From contig JAHZEL010000008.1 of NCBI GenBank assembly GCA_019421865.1, positions 486,630 to 550,629 of the forward strand: DNA of 64,000 bases, written 5' to 3'. The notes under the pieces were generated by a model, which was not told the origin of the DNA, searched no databases, and saw only the letters and a list, made by a program, of their open reading frames with translations. Of the stretch, positions 42,790-51,551 are shown piece after piece (position 1 is the first letter of the stretch; every line of letters begins with the position of its first letter). This stretch comes from Desulfovibrionaceae bacterium. Its GTDB lineage: Bacteria; Desulfobacterota; Desulfovibrionia; Desulfovibrionales; Desulfovibrionaceae. Made by a program: the position numbers and the translations under genes.

Positions 42790-44138
42790 GCGCCATACTT
42801 TACCCGTATCAGCGCCGGTGGCTGGACGATAAAAGCCGCTTCAAGATCGGCATGTTCGCCCGTCAGACCGGCAAGACGTTCACCACCACGCTGGAAATCG
42901 CAGAAGATCTCATCGACGCGGAAGTTACCGGCCGCCGTACCCGCTGGGTGATTCTTTCCCGTGGTGAGAGACAGGCACGCGAGGCCATGGAGGAAGGGCT
43001 GAAGCTTCATCTTCGCGCCATGAATGTCGGCTTCGAGGCGTTTACCGACGACTTCAGGCTTTCCGACAACACCGTGGTAAAATCTCTGGAAGTCAAGACA
43101 ACGAACGGTTCCCGCGTAACGGCGCTGCCCGCCAACCCGGACACGGCGCGCGGCTTTTCCGCCAACGTCTTCCTGGACGAGTTCGCTTTCCACGCCGATT
43201 CCCGCAAGATATGGACGGCGCTTTTCCCGGTGATATCGAAGCCCGGCCTGAAGCTTCGCATCGTGTCCACCCCGAACGGCAAAAAAAATAAGTTCTATGA
43301 CCTCATGACCGGCGACAGGGAAACGGGCTGGTCGCAGCATATTGTAGATATTTATCAGGCGGTGGCGGACGGGCTTGACCGGGATATCGACGCCTTGCGC
43401 TCCGCTTTGAATGACGAAGACGCCTGGGCGCAGGAATACGAGCTGAAATGGCTTGATGAAGCCAGCGCCTGGCTTTCGTATGACCTTATCAACGCCGCTG
43501 AGAACGACCGCGCCGGCCTTTTTGAAAACTACGCGGGCGGCCCCTGTTATGTGGGTGTGGACATAGGCCGCCGCCATGACCTTTTCGTCATCGCCGTACT
43601 GGAAAAGGTGGGGGACGTACTGTGGACGCGGGAAATCATCGAACGCAAAGGAGTGACGTTTGCCGAACAGGACTTTCTGCTCGACGACGTGATGCAGCGT
43701 TACCGCGTGCTGCGCGTCTGCATGGACCAGACCGGCATGGGAGAAAAGCCCGTGGAAGACGCGAAGGCCCGCCACGGTTCCACCCGTGTGGAAGGCGTGC
43801 TGTTTACCGGCACGAACAAGCTCACCCTGGCAACACTCGGCAAACAGGCATTTGAAGACCGACGTATCCGTATCCCGCTGGGGGTGCAGGCTTTGCGCTC
43901 CGACCTGCATAAGCTGCAAAAGGTATCCGGCCCCACGGGCGCGCCGCGCTTTGTGGCGGAATCGGACAATTCCGGTCATGCCGACCGTACCTGGGCGCTT
44001 TTTCTGGCTGTGAACGCGGCAAGTTCTCCTCGCATGGACTACGGTTATACCCCCGCAACGGTACGGGAGCCAGACAGCTTTATGCGCGGGGATGACGATT
44101 TCGATGATGATACCATGTTTACCGGAGGCGCGTGGTGA
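42786..44138 (+). CDS. Terminase large subunit, Mu gp28-like
   Basis: 450 residues. The N-terminal ATPase has Walker A FARQTGKT (24-31) and Walker B NVFLDEFAFH (about 125-134). The C-terminal RNase H-like nuclease begins with VGVDIGRRHD. The closing NSGHADRTWALFLAVNAA is typical of Mu-type large terminases. Packages DNA into the prohead, cutting host-flanking sequence. Confidence 0.92.
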   Translation: MSAILYPYQRRWLDDKSRFKIGMFARQTGKTFTTTLEIAEDLIDAEVTGRRTRWVILSRGERQAREAMEEGLKLHLRAMNVGFEAFTDDFRLSDNTVVKSLEVKTTNGSRVTALPANPDTARGFSANVFLDEFAFHADSRKIWTALFPVISKPGLKLRIVSTPNGKKNKFYDLMTGDRETGWSQHIVDIYQAVADGLDRDIDALRSALNDEDAWAQEYELKWLDEASAWLSYDLINAAENDRAGLFENYAGGPCYVGVDIGRRHDLFVIAVLEKVGDVLWTREIIERKGVTFAEQDFLLDDVMQRYRVLRVCMDQTGMGEKPVEDAKARHGSTRVEGVLFTGTNKLTLATLGKQAFEDRRIRIPLGVQALRSDLHKLQKVSGPTGAPRFVAESDNSGHADRTWALFLAVNAASSPRMDYGYTPATVREPDSFMRGDDDFDDDTMFTGGAW

Positions 44139-45670
44139 AGACTCTTTATGACGCATACGGCAATCCCATCGACAAAAGCCGCCTGTATGAAGAACAGGCC
44201 GCGCCCACTGTGACGGGCGTCCGGCAGATACTTTCCGGGCACCCCGCGCAGAACCTTACTCCGAGCCGTCTGACTTCCCTTCTTCTGGCTGCGGAACAGG
44301 GAGACGCTCTGGCATACCTTGAGCTTGCCGAAGAGATGGAGGAGAAGGACCTGCACTATCGGTCCGTGTTGTCCACCCGCAAGTTGCAGGTGGCGGGACT
44401 CCCTGTGCAGGTGGAAGCCGCGTCCGACTCCGCCGAGGACGTGAAGGCCGCCGACCTTGTGCGGGATGTCATCTCTTCCGGCGTTGTTGCCTCCGCCATG
44501 CAGGACATTCTCGATGCCGTGGGGAAAGGTTATTCCGTCTGTGAAATCATGTGGAACACCGAAGGCCGGAACTGGTATCCGTTTGCGCTGGAATGGCGTG
44601 ACCCCCGCTGGTTCGTTTTCGACAGGTTCGACGGCACTACCCTGCGCCTGAAGGGAGAAAACGGTCTGCCTGAACCTCTGGCGCCTGCCAAGTTCGTCAC
44701 GCATATTCATAAATCCAAGTCCGGCCTTCCTATACGCGGCGGGCTGGCCCGGCCCGTGGCCTGGTACTACCTGTTCAAGAACTTCGATATCAAAAGCTGG
44801 GTGCAGTTCGCGCAGGTGTTCGGCTTTCCCCTTCGCCTGGGGCGGTACGGAGCAGACGCCACCAAAGACCAGAGGGAGGTGCTGCTTCGTGCTGTGCGCT
44901 CCATAGCTCAGGACGCCGCGGCTATCATCCCCGACACCATGCAGGTGGAGTTTCAGGCTACGAATGCGAACGGCAACGCGCAGCTCTTCAAGACTCTGGC
45001 CGAATATTTCGACCGGCAAATTTCCAAGGTTGTGCTGGGACAGACCGGCACCACGGATACGGGACAACATGTGGGCACGGCCAACGCCCATGAAAAGGTG
45101 CGTGAGGATATCGAAGCTTCCGACGCCATGCAGCTTTCCGCCACGCTCACCCGCGACCTTGCCCGGCCGCTGGTGGATTTGAACCTTGGCCCGCGTAAGC
45201 GCTACCCTGTCATCCGCGTGGCCCGTGAAGAAAAGGAAGACGTGACGGCTCTTGTGGACAACGTGGTCAAGCTGGCCGCCGTGGCCCCGAAGCTGGTGGA
45301 AGTTTCCGTCATACGCGACAAGCTGGGCGTACCGGAACCTGCTCCGGGCGCGGACGTCATAGGCATGACGGGGCACGCGCGGCCGGAAGAAGCTCCGGCT
45401 TCCATATCTGTAAACAAAGCCGCCCAGTCAGTGGAATCTCCCGTAATTCCTTCAGACCTCATAGATCTGGCCGTGGAAGAAGAGCTGCAAGACTGGGAAC
45501 CTCTGGTGTCGCCTCTCGCGGCGCCCATTCTTGATCTTGCAAATCGCTGCTCAACCTATGAGGAATTTCTTGCCGAGCTTCCCGATGTGCTGAAGGAGCA
45601 GAACGCGGCCCCCATGGCACGTCAGCTTTCCTTTGCCATGTTCAATCAGAGGGTGAAAGGCAATGGCTGA
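44135..45670 (+). CDS. Portal protein, Mu gp29-like (DUF935)
   Basis: 511 residues. YLELAEEMEEKDLHYRSVLSTRKLQVAGLP and SVCEIMWNTEGRNWYPFALEWRDPRWFVFD are DUF935 blocks. A long helical middle with KVVLGQTGTTDTGQHVGTANAHEKVREDIEASDA follows. Two GTG codons begin the frame at 44132 and 44135; the second has better spacing (6 nt) from GGAGG. Overlaps the terminase stop. Confidence 0.9.
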   Translation: MKTLYDAYGNPIDKSRLYEEQAAPTVTGVRQILSGHPAQNLTPSRLTSLLLAAEQGDALAYLELAEEMEEKDLHYRSVLSTRKLQVAGLPVQVEAASDSAEDVKAADLVRDVISSGVVASAMQDILDAVGKGYSVCEIMWNTEGRNWYPFALEWRDPRWFVFDRFDGTTLRLKGENGLPEPLAPAKFVTHIHKSKSGLPIRGGLARPVAWYYLFKNFDIKSWVQFAQVFGFPLRLGRYGADATKDQREVLLRAVRSIAQDAAAIIPDTMQVEFQATNANGNAQLFKTLAEYFDRQISKVVLGQTGTTDTGQHVGTANAHEKVREDIEASDAMQLSATLTRDLARPLVDLNLGPRKRYPVIRVAREEKEDVTALVDNVVKLAAVAPKLVEVSVIRDKLGVPEPAPGADVIGMTGHARPEEAPASISVNKAAQSVESPVIPSDLIDLAVEEELQDWEPLVSPLAAPILDLANRCSTYEEFLAELPDVLKEQNAAPMARQLSFAMFNQRVKGNG

Positions 45671-47009
45671 TTTTCCGTCCATTCCCTTTGAAGAAGCTGT
45701 GGACGCCCTGCGCCGGCGCGGAACGAATCTCTTTGTCTCCGATCATTGGGCCGAAGTATGGCAGGAGCAGCATCACGCGGGCTTTACCGTGGCGCGTTCC
45801 GCCGGGTTCGATATCCTGAAGGACATACACGCCGAGCTCATGAAGGCTATGGAGAGCGGTACTACGTTTACCGACTTCAAACGCAATCTTGAGCCCATCC
45901 TTCAGAAAAAAGGCTGGTGGGGAAAGACGACCGTCACTGACCCGATGTCTGGAGAAAAGAAAACCGTTCAGCTTGGAAGCATACGGCGGCTGCAAACCAT
46001 CTTCGACGTGAACATGCGCGTATCCTTCGCCCAGGGGCGCTGGGAACAGCAGCAGTCCGTGAAAGAGGATTTTCCGTACCTGCGCTATGAAGGTATTCTG
46101 GACAGCCGCATACGTCCGCTTCACAGATCGTGGCACGGCACCATCCTGCCCATGGACCATCCCTGGTGGAAGACACATTACCCTCCGAACGGCTGGCGCT
46201 GCCGCTGCGATGCCGTGGCGGTTTCCAAGGACGATCTCGAAGAAAACGGTTGGCAGGTGACGGACGTTCCTGCGGACGGAGCTCCTGTGACATGGGTGAA
46301 CCCCGCCACCGGAGAAGTCATGGAAGTGCCGGCGGGCATAGACCCCGGCTGGGCCTACAATCCAGGCAACACTGATCAGGCGGCTCACCTGGCAAAACTG
46401 GCCATGGATAAATTGGTGGATCTGCCGCCGTCCGTCGGGGCCGCTGCCATTGCGGAACTTGCCTTTGCGTTTCCCCAGGTGGAACGGGAGATTACCGAAT
46501 GGCTGGAAGGTATCGCCTTGCAGACACAGGCAGGAACCTTCAGACCAACCGGTTCTCGCCGTGTGGTGGGAGCGCTGGACGATGATATCCTTGCATGGCT
46601 CCCCGCACATGCAGGGGTGACGCCTGAAACGGCTGCAATCACCATTGCCGATGATGAAATCCTGCATCTTCTGCGGACTGCGAAACAAGGACGCGGCAAT
46701 GCTCTTTCCGTGGATGACGTAAAACGACTTCCGTCGCTGCTAATGAATCCTGACGCGGTATATTGGGATATGGGCGGCACCGGAGAACAGAAGCGTGATG
46801 AAGGGCTTGTTTATGCCTGGGATACGGGTACCCGTGGTGCGGGAAAAATCATCGTTCGAGTGAACTTCAAGACAAAGATTCGGAATCCTGAAACTGGGAA
46901 ACGAATGGTCATCAGGACTAATTCCATCCGCTCGGCTCGGATTGACATTGACCCGATCCGTGCGTTTACCTCAGAAGCTGGATATCAAAAAATAAAGGGA
47001 ACATTGTAA
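45663..47009 (+). CDS. Mu gp30-like head morphogenesis protein with C-terminal PBECR-like domain
   Basis: 448 residues. The N-terminal 260 residues match the phage head morphogenesis (SPP1 gp7 / Mu F) family, with HRSWHGTILPMDHPWWKTHYPPNGWRCRCD, a conserved Cys/His signature, at about 154-183. The last 110 residues (ALSVDDVKRLPSLLMNPDAVYWD.., GKIIVRVNF.., IRTNSIRSARIDI) resemble the phage-Barnase-EndoU-Colicin-RelE-like nuclease folds often fused to this head protein. An effector delivered with the DNA is possible. Family placement of the C-terminal part is by pattern only. Confidence 0.85.
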   Translation: MADFPSIPFEEAVDALRRRGTNLFVSDHWAEVWQEQHHAGFTVARSAGFDILKDIHAELMKAMESGTTFTDFKRNLEPILQKKGWWGKTTVTDPMSGEKKTVQLGSIRRLQTIFDVNMRVSFAQGRWEQQQSVKEDFPYLRYEGILDSRIRPLHRSWHGTILPMDHPWWKTHYPPNGWRCRCDAVAVSKDDLEENGWQVTDVPADGAPVTWVNPATGEVMEVPAGIDPGWAYNPGNTDQAAHLAKLAMDKLVDLPPSVGAAAIAELAFAFPQVEREITEWLEGIALQTQAGTFRPTGSRRVVGALDDDILAWLPAHAGVTPETAAITIADDEILHLLRTAKQGRGNALSVDDVKRLPSLLMNPDAVYWDMGGTGEQKRDEGLVYAWDTGTRGAGKIIVRVNFKTKIRNPETGKRMVIRTNSIRSARIDIDPIRAFTSEAGYQKIKGTL

Positions 47010-47180
47010 GCTCAAGGTGGTACGCCACTCTCCACGTAACGGTCGGCCTTTTTAGGGGCGGACTGAACCTCGGACCGGCGATTTCCCGGTTGTCATGAAC
47101 TTATAATGTTCCCGTAAAGAAGATTACCCTGAAAAGTGCAGATGCTCAAGAGGCGACGTTGCTCCAAAACAGCGTCGCCG
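47010..47180. other. Convergent gap with hairpin
   Basis: 171 bp between the rightward head gene and the leftward membrane gene. GGCGACG (47152-47158) pairs with CGTCGCC (47173-47179), a likely end signal for the leftward message though without a T run. A TATAAT at 47102-47107 lacks a matching -35. No gene is seen. Confidence 0.45.
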
Positions 47181-47720
47181 TTACCCCCAGGCGAAGGCCA
47201 CGACGGAAAGAACTGCGCTCAGGCTGGAGCCGAGAAGAAGCCACGACATGATGCGCAGGTGTCTCCCCTTGCGGTTGATAATACGGTTCCGTTCGGTCAC
47301 GGCACGATCCAGAAAGCGTAAAGCTGCGGAACGAAATCCCTGCTCGTTTCCCTTTTGGAACGCTTGCTCTCCGATTTCGTACATATTCTTGAAATTTCCA
47401 ATACTGGAGAGTGCTTTCCGGCCCCGCAAAGCGTCTATGCCGTAAACAAAGACGATACCGGCAAAGATCAACGACGCGCCCCACAGAGCATAGAACATCG
47501 GACCGCAATGCCCGGAGAAGAGGAAAAGAAACGCTCTTTCCTGCATCATGGTGTGCCCGACAGCCAGGAGCGCAGCCAGAATGACCGTGGAAATCCACAG
47601 GTAGGTTTTGACAAGCCCTGATTGCAGCGCTTCGTCATGGGTGGAAAGAATCTGATATTCGGTTTTGGCGATATCGAGCAGCACGTCAAGATCCCGGTCA
47701 TATATGGTTCTGGCTCTCAC
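47181..47720 (-). CDS. Leftward membrane protein inserted in the head operon (moron candidate)
   Basis: 179 residues, GTG start at 47718-47720 with AAGGAGG 6-7 bases upstream. Three predicted membrane helices: YLWISTVILAALLAVG, FYALWGASLIFAGIVFVYGI and a C-terminal IMSWLLLGSSLSAVLSVVAFAWG. A soluble helical N-terminus (DRDLDVLLDIAKTEYQILSTHDEALQ) and a helical loop (NFKNMYEIGEQAFQKGNEQGF) are present. It is the only leftward gene among the morphogenesis genes, between gp30 and the protease, so it likely has its own promoter and is expressed in the lysogen. Superficially similar to SLATT-type membrane proteins; superinfection exclusion or defence is speculative. Confidence 0.8.
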   Translation of the reverse strand: MRARTIYDRDLDVLLDIAKTEYQILSTHDEALQSGLVKTYLWISTVILAALLAVGHTMMQERAFLFLFSGHCGPMFYALWGASLIFAGIVFVYGIDALRGRKALSSIGNFKNMYEIGEQAFQKGNEQGFRSAALRFLDRAVTERNRIINRKGRHLRIMSWLLLGSSLSAVLSVVAFAWG

Positions 47721-47969
47721 GGCGGCCTCCTTTTTCTTTCGTCATACAATCCGTTCTATTCAACGGGCAAGTCCAACCATTCCCGTTTTTATTCCAGCCC
47801 GTTTCAGGCGCGTTTTTCATCCGACATAGGCCGACACAGGGACTCACCCCGTTTCGTGCCGGAGAATGGACGGTAAACAACCCGTAAACACATATACGCA
47901 GAAGACTACCTCAGCCCCGGAACAGATTCAGGACAGGTCATCCTTTTCTTTTCGTGCCATAGTTCCGGC

Positions 47970-49040
47970 ATGGTAACTTTCAAGACATCCCTCAGCGTAG
48001 AGCTTCCGGCTTCCCTGCCAGAATGGATTGAGCTGCTTCCCTCGGGCTCGTTTTCCGGCCGCGACGGACGCGGCCCCTGGCACTGCACGCCTTCCGATGT
48101 CATCGCCCGTACCAGGGAATACCAGGGCGGCGTGGACATTCCCGTGGACTACGACCACCAGCTGGAACACGCGGCACAAAACGGCCGCCCGGCTCCGGCG
48201 GCGGGATGGATAAGCGAACTTGAAGCCCGCGACGACGGTGTGTGGGGGCGCGTGGAATGGACGGACAGGGCAAAGGAACACCTTGCTGCCCGCGAGTTTC
48301 GTTACCTTTCCCCGGTATTTTACCACGAGACGGACGGCGAAGTCCTGCTGCTGGAATCGGCCGCACTCACCAATGTTCCCAACCTGACCGGCCTGAAGGC
48401 TCTTTCCCGGACGAACGGTCCAGACTTCTCAAAAAAGGAATCCGATATGGACAGTCTCAAAACTCTTGCTTCCGTGCTCGGCCTCAGTGAAGCCGACGCA
48501 ACGGAAGCGGCAGTGGAATCTGCCGTCCGCAGCCTTGCGGCGGAAAACGGCAGCATGAAGGCGGCTCTTTCCTCGCTCGGAAAGACACTGAAAAGCGAAG
48601 ACGAAACTTCCGCCTCCATCATGAAGGCGGCGCAGTCTCTTGCTTCCCGCGCAGAAAGTCCTGATCCGGCAAAGTTCGTGCCTATGGACACGTTCAACGC
48701 CGTGCATGAGGAACTCGGCAAAATGAAGGCCGCTCAGGCCACCCTCCTGGTGGAACAGGGCAAGACGGAAGGCAAGATTACCCCCGGCATGGAAAACTGG
48801 GCAAAAAGTTACGCCTCGGCTGACCCGGAAAGCTTCAAGGCGTTCCTGGCCTCGGCTCCCGACATGCGCCCCGGAGCGCAGAAAAGTTCCCATGCCACGG
48901 TTACGCCTCCCGGAGGCTCCGGAGCTCCCGACGTGCCGTCTTCGGCAAAGGAGCTGTGCCGGGCCATGGGGGTAAGCGAGGAAAGCTATCTCACCACCAG
49001 AAAAGTGAAGGAAAAAAAACATGGCAGCACTGACGAGTGA
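47970..49040 (+). CDS. Mu gp32-like prohead protease/scaffold
   Basis: 356 residues. The N-terminal protease part (VDIPVDYDHQLEHAAQNGRPAPAAGWISELE and REFRYLSPVFYHE at about 55-120) matches Mu protease I. The C-terminal part from about 160 is helical scaffold. An internal ATG at 48447, preceded by AAAGGA, would yield the scaffold alone, as gpZ is made in Mu. The C-terminus overlaps the next gene by 20 bp. Confidence 0.9.
   Translation: MVTFKTSLSVELPASLPEWIELLPSGSFSGRDGRGPWHCTPSDVIARTREYQGGVDIPVDYDHQLEHAAQNGRPAPAAGWISELEARDDGVWGRVEWTDRAKEHLAAREFRYLSPVFYHETDGEVLLLESAALTNVPNLTGLKALSRTNGPDFSKKESDMDSLKTLASVLGLSEADATEAAVESAVRSLAAENGSMKAALSSLGKTLKSEDETSASIMKAAQSLASRAESPDPAKFVPMDTFNAVHEELGKMKAAQATLLVEQGKTEGKITPGMENWAKSYASADPESFKAFLASAPDMRPGAQKSSHATVTPPGGSGAPDVPSSAKELCRAMGVSEESYLTTRKVKEKKHGSTDE
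48447..49040 (+). CDS. Probable in-frame scaffold product of the protease gene
   Basis: An ATG at codon 160 of the protease gene follows AAAAAAGGA by 7 bp and starts MDSLKTLASVLGLSEADATEAA.., about 197 residues of acidic helix. By analogy with Mu I/Z, this internal start would make the scaffolding protein separately. Predicted from site and position only. Confidence 0.6.
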   Translation: MDSLKTLASVLGLSEADATEAAVESAVRSLAAENGSMKAALSSLGKTLKSEDETSASIMKAAQSLASRAESPDPAKFVPMDTFNAVHEELGKMKAAQATLLVEQGKTEGKITPGMENWAKSYASADPESFKAFLASAPDMRPGAQKSSHATVTPPGGSGAPDVPSSAKELCRAMGVSEESYLTTRKVKEKKHGSTDE

Positions 49041-49431
49041 TCGCGATACCGTTTTCCGCAACGGCGACGAATTTGAATTTGAGGCGGCTTCCGCGATTTT
49101 TGCCGGGGCCATGGTGTGCCTGAACGGGGACGGCAAGGCCGTGCCCGCGTCCATAACCGCCGGGCTGACTTCCGTGGTGGGGGTGGCGCAGCGTCGTGCC
49201 GCCACAGGGGAAAAGGTACTGGTACGCCGGGGCATGTTCGCTTTCGGCGGCAAATCTTCCGATGAGCCAGCTCTGGCTCAAGTCGGCTCCATCTGCTACG
49301 CGACCGACGATAATACCGTGCAGAAAACTACGGAAAGCAACGCGCCCGTTGCCGGCGTTGTGCGCGATGTGACGGAGGACGGTATCTGGGTGGAATGCGG
49401 ATATTTTGCGCCGACTCCTGCGGCCGGCTAA
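49021..49431 (+). CDS. Capsid decoration-like protein (DUF2190 type)
   Basis: 136 residues, beta-rich, with FAGAMVCLNGDGKAVPASITAGLTSVVGVAQ and GEKVLVRRGMFAF, a pattern of DUF2190-like head decoration or cement proteins. It lies between scaffold and major head genes, the usual place. AAGGAAAAAAAAC precedes the ATG, which overlaps the protease gene by 20 bp. Confidence 0.78.
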   Translation: MAALTSDRDTVFRNGDEFEFEAASAIFAGAMVCLNGDGKAVPASITAGLTSVVGVAQRRAATGEKVLVRRGMFAFGGKSSDEPALAQVGSICYATDDNTVQKTTESNAPVAGVVRDVTEDGIWVECGYFAPTPAAG

Positions 49432-49447
49432 CCTGAAGGATGCAATC

Positions 49448-50335
49448 ATGATCATTACCACTGACCTCATCAATCAGCTTTACATCACGGTGTCCGCCGC
49501 TTTCGCGGATGGACTGGGCACGGCGGAAAGCCAGTATGAAAAAATCGCCATGGTGGTACCGTCCAGCTCCCGTGAAAACGTGTATCCGTGGCTCGGCACC
49601 CTGCCTTCCATGCGCAAATGGGCCGGGGACCGTGTTATCCGCAACCTGTCCACGCATGATTACAGCATCAAGAATGAAAAGTTCGAGAGCACGCTTGCGG
49701 TAAAGCGCGACGACCTGGAAGATGACCAGGTGGGGATTTACGGGCCGCTTTTCCGCGACATGGGGGCGGAAGCGGGTAATCACCCGAACCGTCTTGTCTT
49801 CGCGGCGCTCTCCAAGGGGCACGAGCTTACCTGCTACGACGGGCAGTACTTCTTCGATACCGACCACCCCGTGGCCGGCAAGTCCGTTTCCAACTCTCTC
49901 TCCCCCGACTCCGATCCGGTCGCCCCGTGGTTTCTGCTCTGCACCAGCCGTCCGGTGAAGCCCATGATTTTCCAGGTGCGCCGGGATTACGACCTGAAGC
50001 GCAAAGATGCGCCCACGGACGACAATGTCTTCATGCGTGACGAATACCTGTACGGCGTGGACGCCCGTGTCAATGTGGGATTCGGGCTGTGGCAGTGCGC
50101 CGTCCGTTCCACCAAGGCGCTGGACAATACCAGCTATGCCGAAGCCCGCGCCGCCATGATGGCCCTTACCAACGATGAAGGCGACCCTCTGGGGCTTGTC
50201 CCCAATCTGCTGGTGGTTCCCGCCGTGCATGAAGCGGCAGCACGCAAGGTTGTGGTCAACAACATGGCCGCAAACGGAGCGACCAACGAATGGGCAGGCA
50301 GCGCCGAACTCTTGGTCTGCCCCTGGCTGCACTAG
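49448..50335 (+). CDS. Major head subunit, Mu gpT-like
   Basis: 295 residues matching Mu gp34 (T). Key blocks are YEKIAMVVPSSSRENVYPWLGTLPSMRKW, ESTLAVKRDDLEDDQVGIYGPLFRDMG, and CYDGQYFFDTDHPVAG. The ATG at 49448 follows AAGGATG. Forms the icosahedral capsid shell with an HK97-type fold. Confidence 0.93.
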   Translation: MIITTDLINQLYITVSAAFADGLGTAESQYEKIAMVVPSSSRENVYPWLGTLPSMRKWAGDRVIRNLSTHDYSIKNEKFESTLAVKRDDLEDDQVGIYGPLFRDMGAEAGNHPNRLVFAALSKGHELTCYDGQYFFDTDHPVAGKSVSNSLSPDSDPVAPWFLLCTSRPVKPMIFQVRRDYDLKRKDAPTDDNVFMRDEYLYGVDARVNVGFGLWQCAVRSTKALDNTSYAEARAAMMALTNDEGDPLGLVPNLLVVPAVHEAAARKVVVNNMAANGATNEWAGSAELLVCPWLH

Positions 50336-50343
50336 GAGGAAAC

Positions 50344-50547
50344 ATGATCCGCATCACAGCAAAACGTAACGGCTTTCGTCGTGCAGGCATGGCTCATTAC
50401 GGAACGCAGGAGTACCCCGACGGATTCTTTGATGCCGAAAACCTTGCGTCTCTGAAGGCTGAATCCATGCTGGTGGTGGAGGAAGTAAAGGAAACCGCTG
50501 TTTCTGATGTTTCCTCTGGAAACGGCAAAGGAAAGGCAAAGGCATGA
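50344..50547 (+). CDS. Small head-tail region protein (gp35-like)
   Basis: 67 residues, starting at the ATG after GAGGAAAC. RITAKRNGFRRAGMAHYGTQEYPDGFFDAENLASLKAE resembles the HI1506/Mu gp35-like small proteins found after the major head gene. The C-terminus is a Gly/Lys-rich tail. Overlaps the next gene by 4 bp. Confidence 0.75.
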   Translation: MIRITAKRNGFRRAGMAHYGTQEYPDGFFDAENLASLKAESMLVVEEVKETAVSDVSSGNGKGKAKA

Positions 50548-50978
50548 CCTACGCCACAGCCGAAGACCTTGTGACGCGCTTCGGGGAAGTGACTCTGGCA
50601 CAGCTTACCGACCGGGGGGAACTCCCCGACGGTAAGCCCGATGGCGTCGTCCTTACCGCTGTCCTTACGGACGCCACGGAAACCATCGACGGTTACGCGG
50701 CGGCCAGGTACAGGACTCCGCTTTCTCCTGTGCCCGCGCCCGTGCGGCGCTGGTGCGCGGATATGGCCGTATACTACCTGTATGTCGCTACGGGCAACGT
50801 GCCGGATGACGTGCGCAAGGCGTTTGAAGACGCCATGTCAGGACTGAAGGACATGTCGAAAGGTGTCATCACCTTCCAGTGCGAGGGGGTGGTTACAGAG
50901 AGCGCGCCGAGCTCCGGCGACATTCTGGTATCCGTGCCGCCTCGCATGTTCACCCCGGGGAGCCTGAAAGGATTCTGA
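50544..50978 (+). CDS. Mu gp36-like head-tail connector (DUF1320)
   Basis: 144 residues. YATAEDLVTRFGEVTLAQLTDRG and TETIDGYAAARYRTPLSPVPAPVRRWCADMAVYYLY are DUF1320 signatures. A helical adaptor at the head-tail joint is the expected role. Confidence 0.88.
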   Translation: MTYATAEDLVTRFGEVTLAQLTDRGELPDGKPDGVVLTAVLTDATETIDGYAAARYRTPLSPVPAPVRRWCADMAVYYLYVATGNVPDDVRKAFEDAMSGLKDMSKGVITFQCEGVVTESAPSSGDILVSVPPRMFTPGSLKGF

Positions 50979-50979
50979 G

Positions 50980-51549
50980 ATGGTGACGGTAAAGGCGGCG
51001 AACGGCCATGTAACGATTTCCCTTGCGGCCGGCGTTCGGAAGCTGAATGCCGACAGACAGAGGGTTCTCCGTGCCGTGGGACAGTCCCTTATCGTCAACA
51101 TCCGCCGGGGCATGGAAGCGGAACGTTCTCCGGAAGGACATCCGTGGACGCCGCTGAAACCTTCCACAGTGCGCCGGCGCAAAGGTGACGCCCACCCCAT
51201 TCTTCAGCAGAGCGGGCGGCTGAAGAAGAGCATCACCATGCGTCAGACGTCGGAAAGCGTCATTGTCGGCACCAACCTCATCTATGCTCCTGTTCATCAG
51301 TTCGGAGCGGAAATACGGAAAAAAGCTGGCGCGACGAAGCTGCATTTTCGGCGCATTACTCGCGGATCGAAGAAGGGGCAGGTACGCTTTACCCGGGTGA
51401 GCGACAGACGGGCCGTGTTCGGCATGGCTACAAGAGCACATACCGTACAGATACCGGCCCGCCCGTTTCTCTTTCAGAAGGACGGCGACATTCCGGCCGC
51501 ATGGAAAGCTGCCGCCGTCCGCATAGTATCCCGTTACCTGGAGAAGTGA
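50980..51549 (+). CDS. Phage virion morphogenesis protein, Mu gpG-like tail completion
   Basis: 189 residues. SLIVNIRRGMEAERSPEGHPWTPLKPSTVRRRKG and HPILQQSGRLKKSITMRQTSESVIVGTNLIYAPVHQFGAE are the hallmarks of the phage virion morphogenesis (tail completion) family. Starts one base after the previous stop. Confidence 0.9.
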   Translation: MVTVKAANGHVTISLAAGVRKLNADRQRVLRAVGQSLIVNIRRGMEAERSPEGHPWTPLKPSTVRRRKGDAHPILQQSGRLKKSITMRQTSESVIVGTNLIYAPVHQFGAEIRKKAGATKLHFRRITRGSKKGQVRFTRVSDRRAVFGMATRAHTVQIPARPFLFQKDGDIPAAWKAAAVRIVSRYLEK

Positions 51550-51551
51550 CC

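Noticed and set aside
47102..47107. Perfect TATAAT as a promoter between the head genes.
   Set aside because: No acceptable -35 at 15-19 bp upstream, and transcription from it would run into the convergent gene.
49328..50332. Minus-strand 334-codon frame opposite the major head gene.
   Set aside because: Antisense shadow of a conserved structural gene; no start signal or domain.
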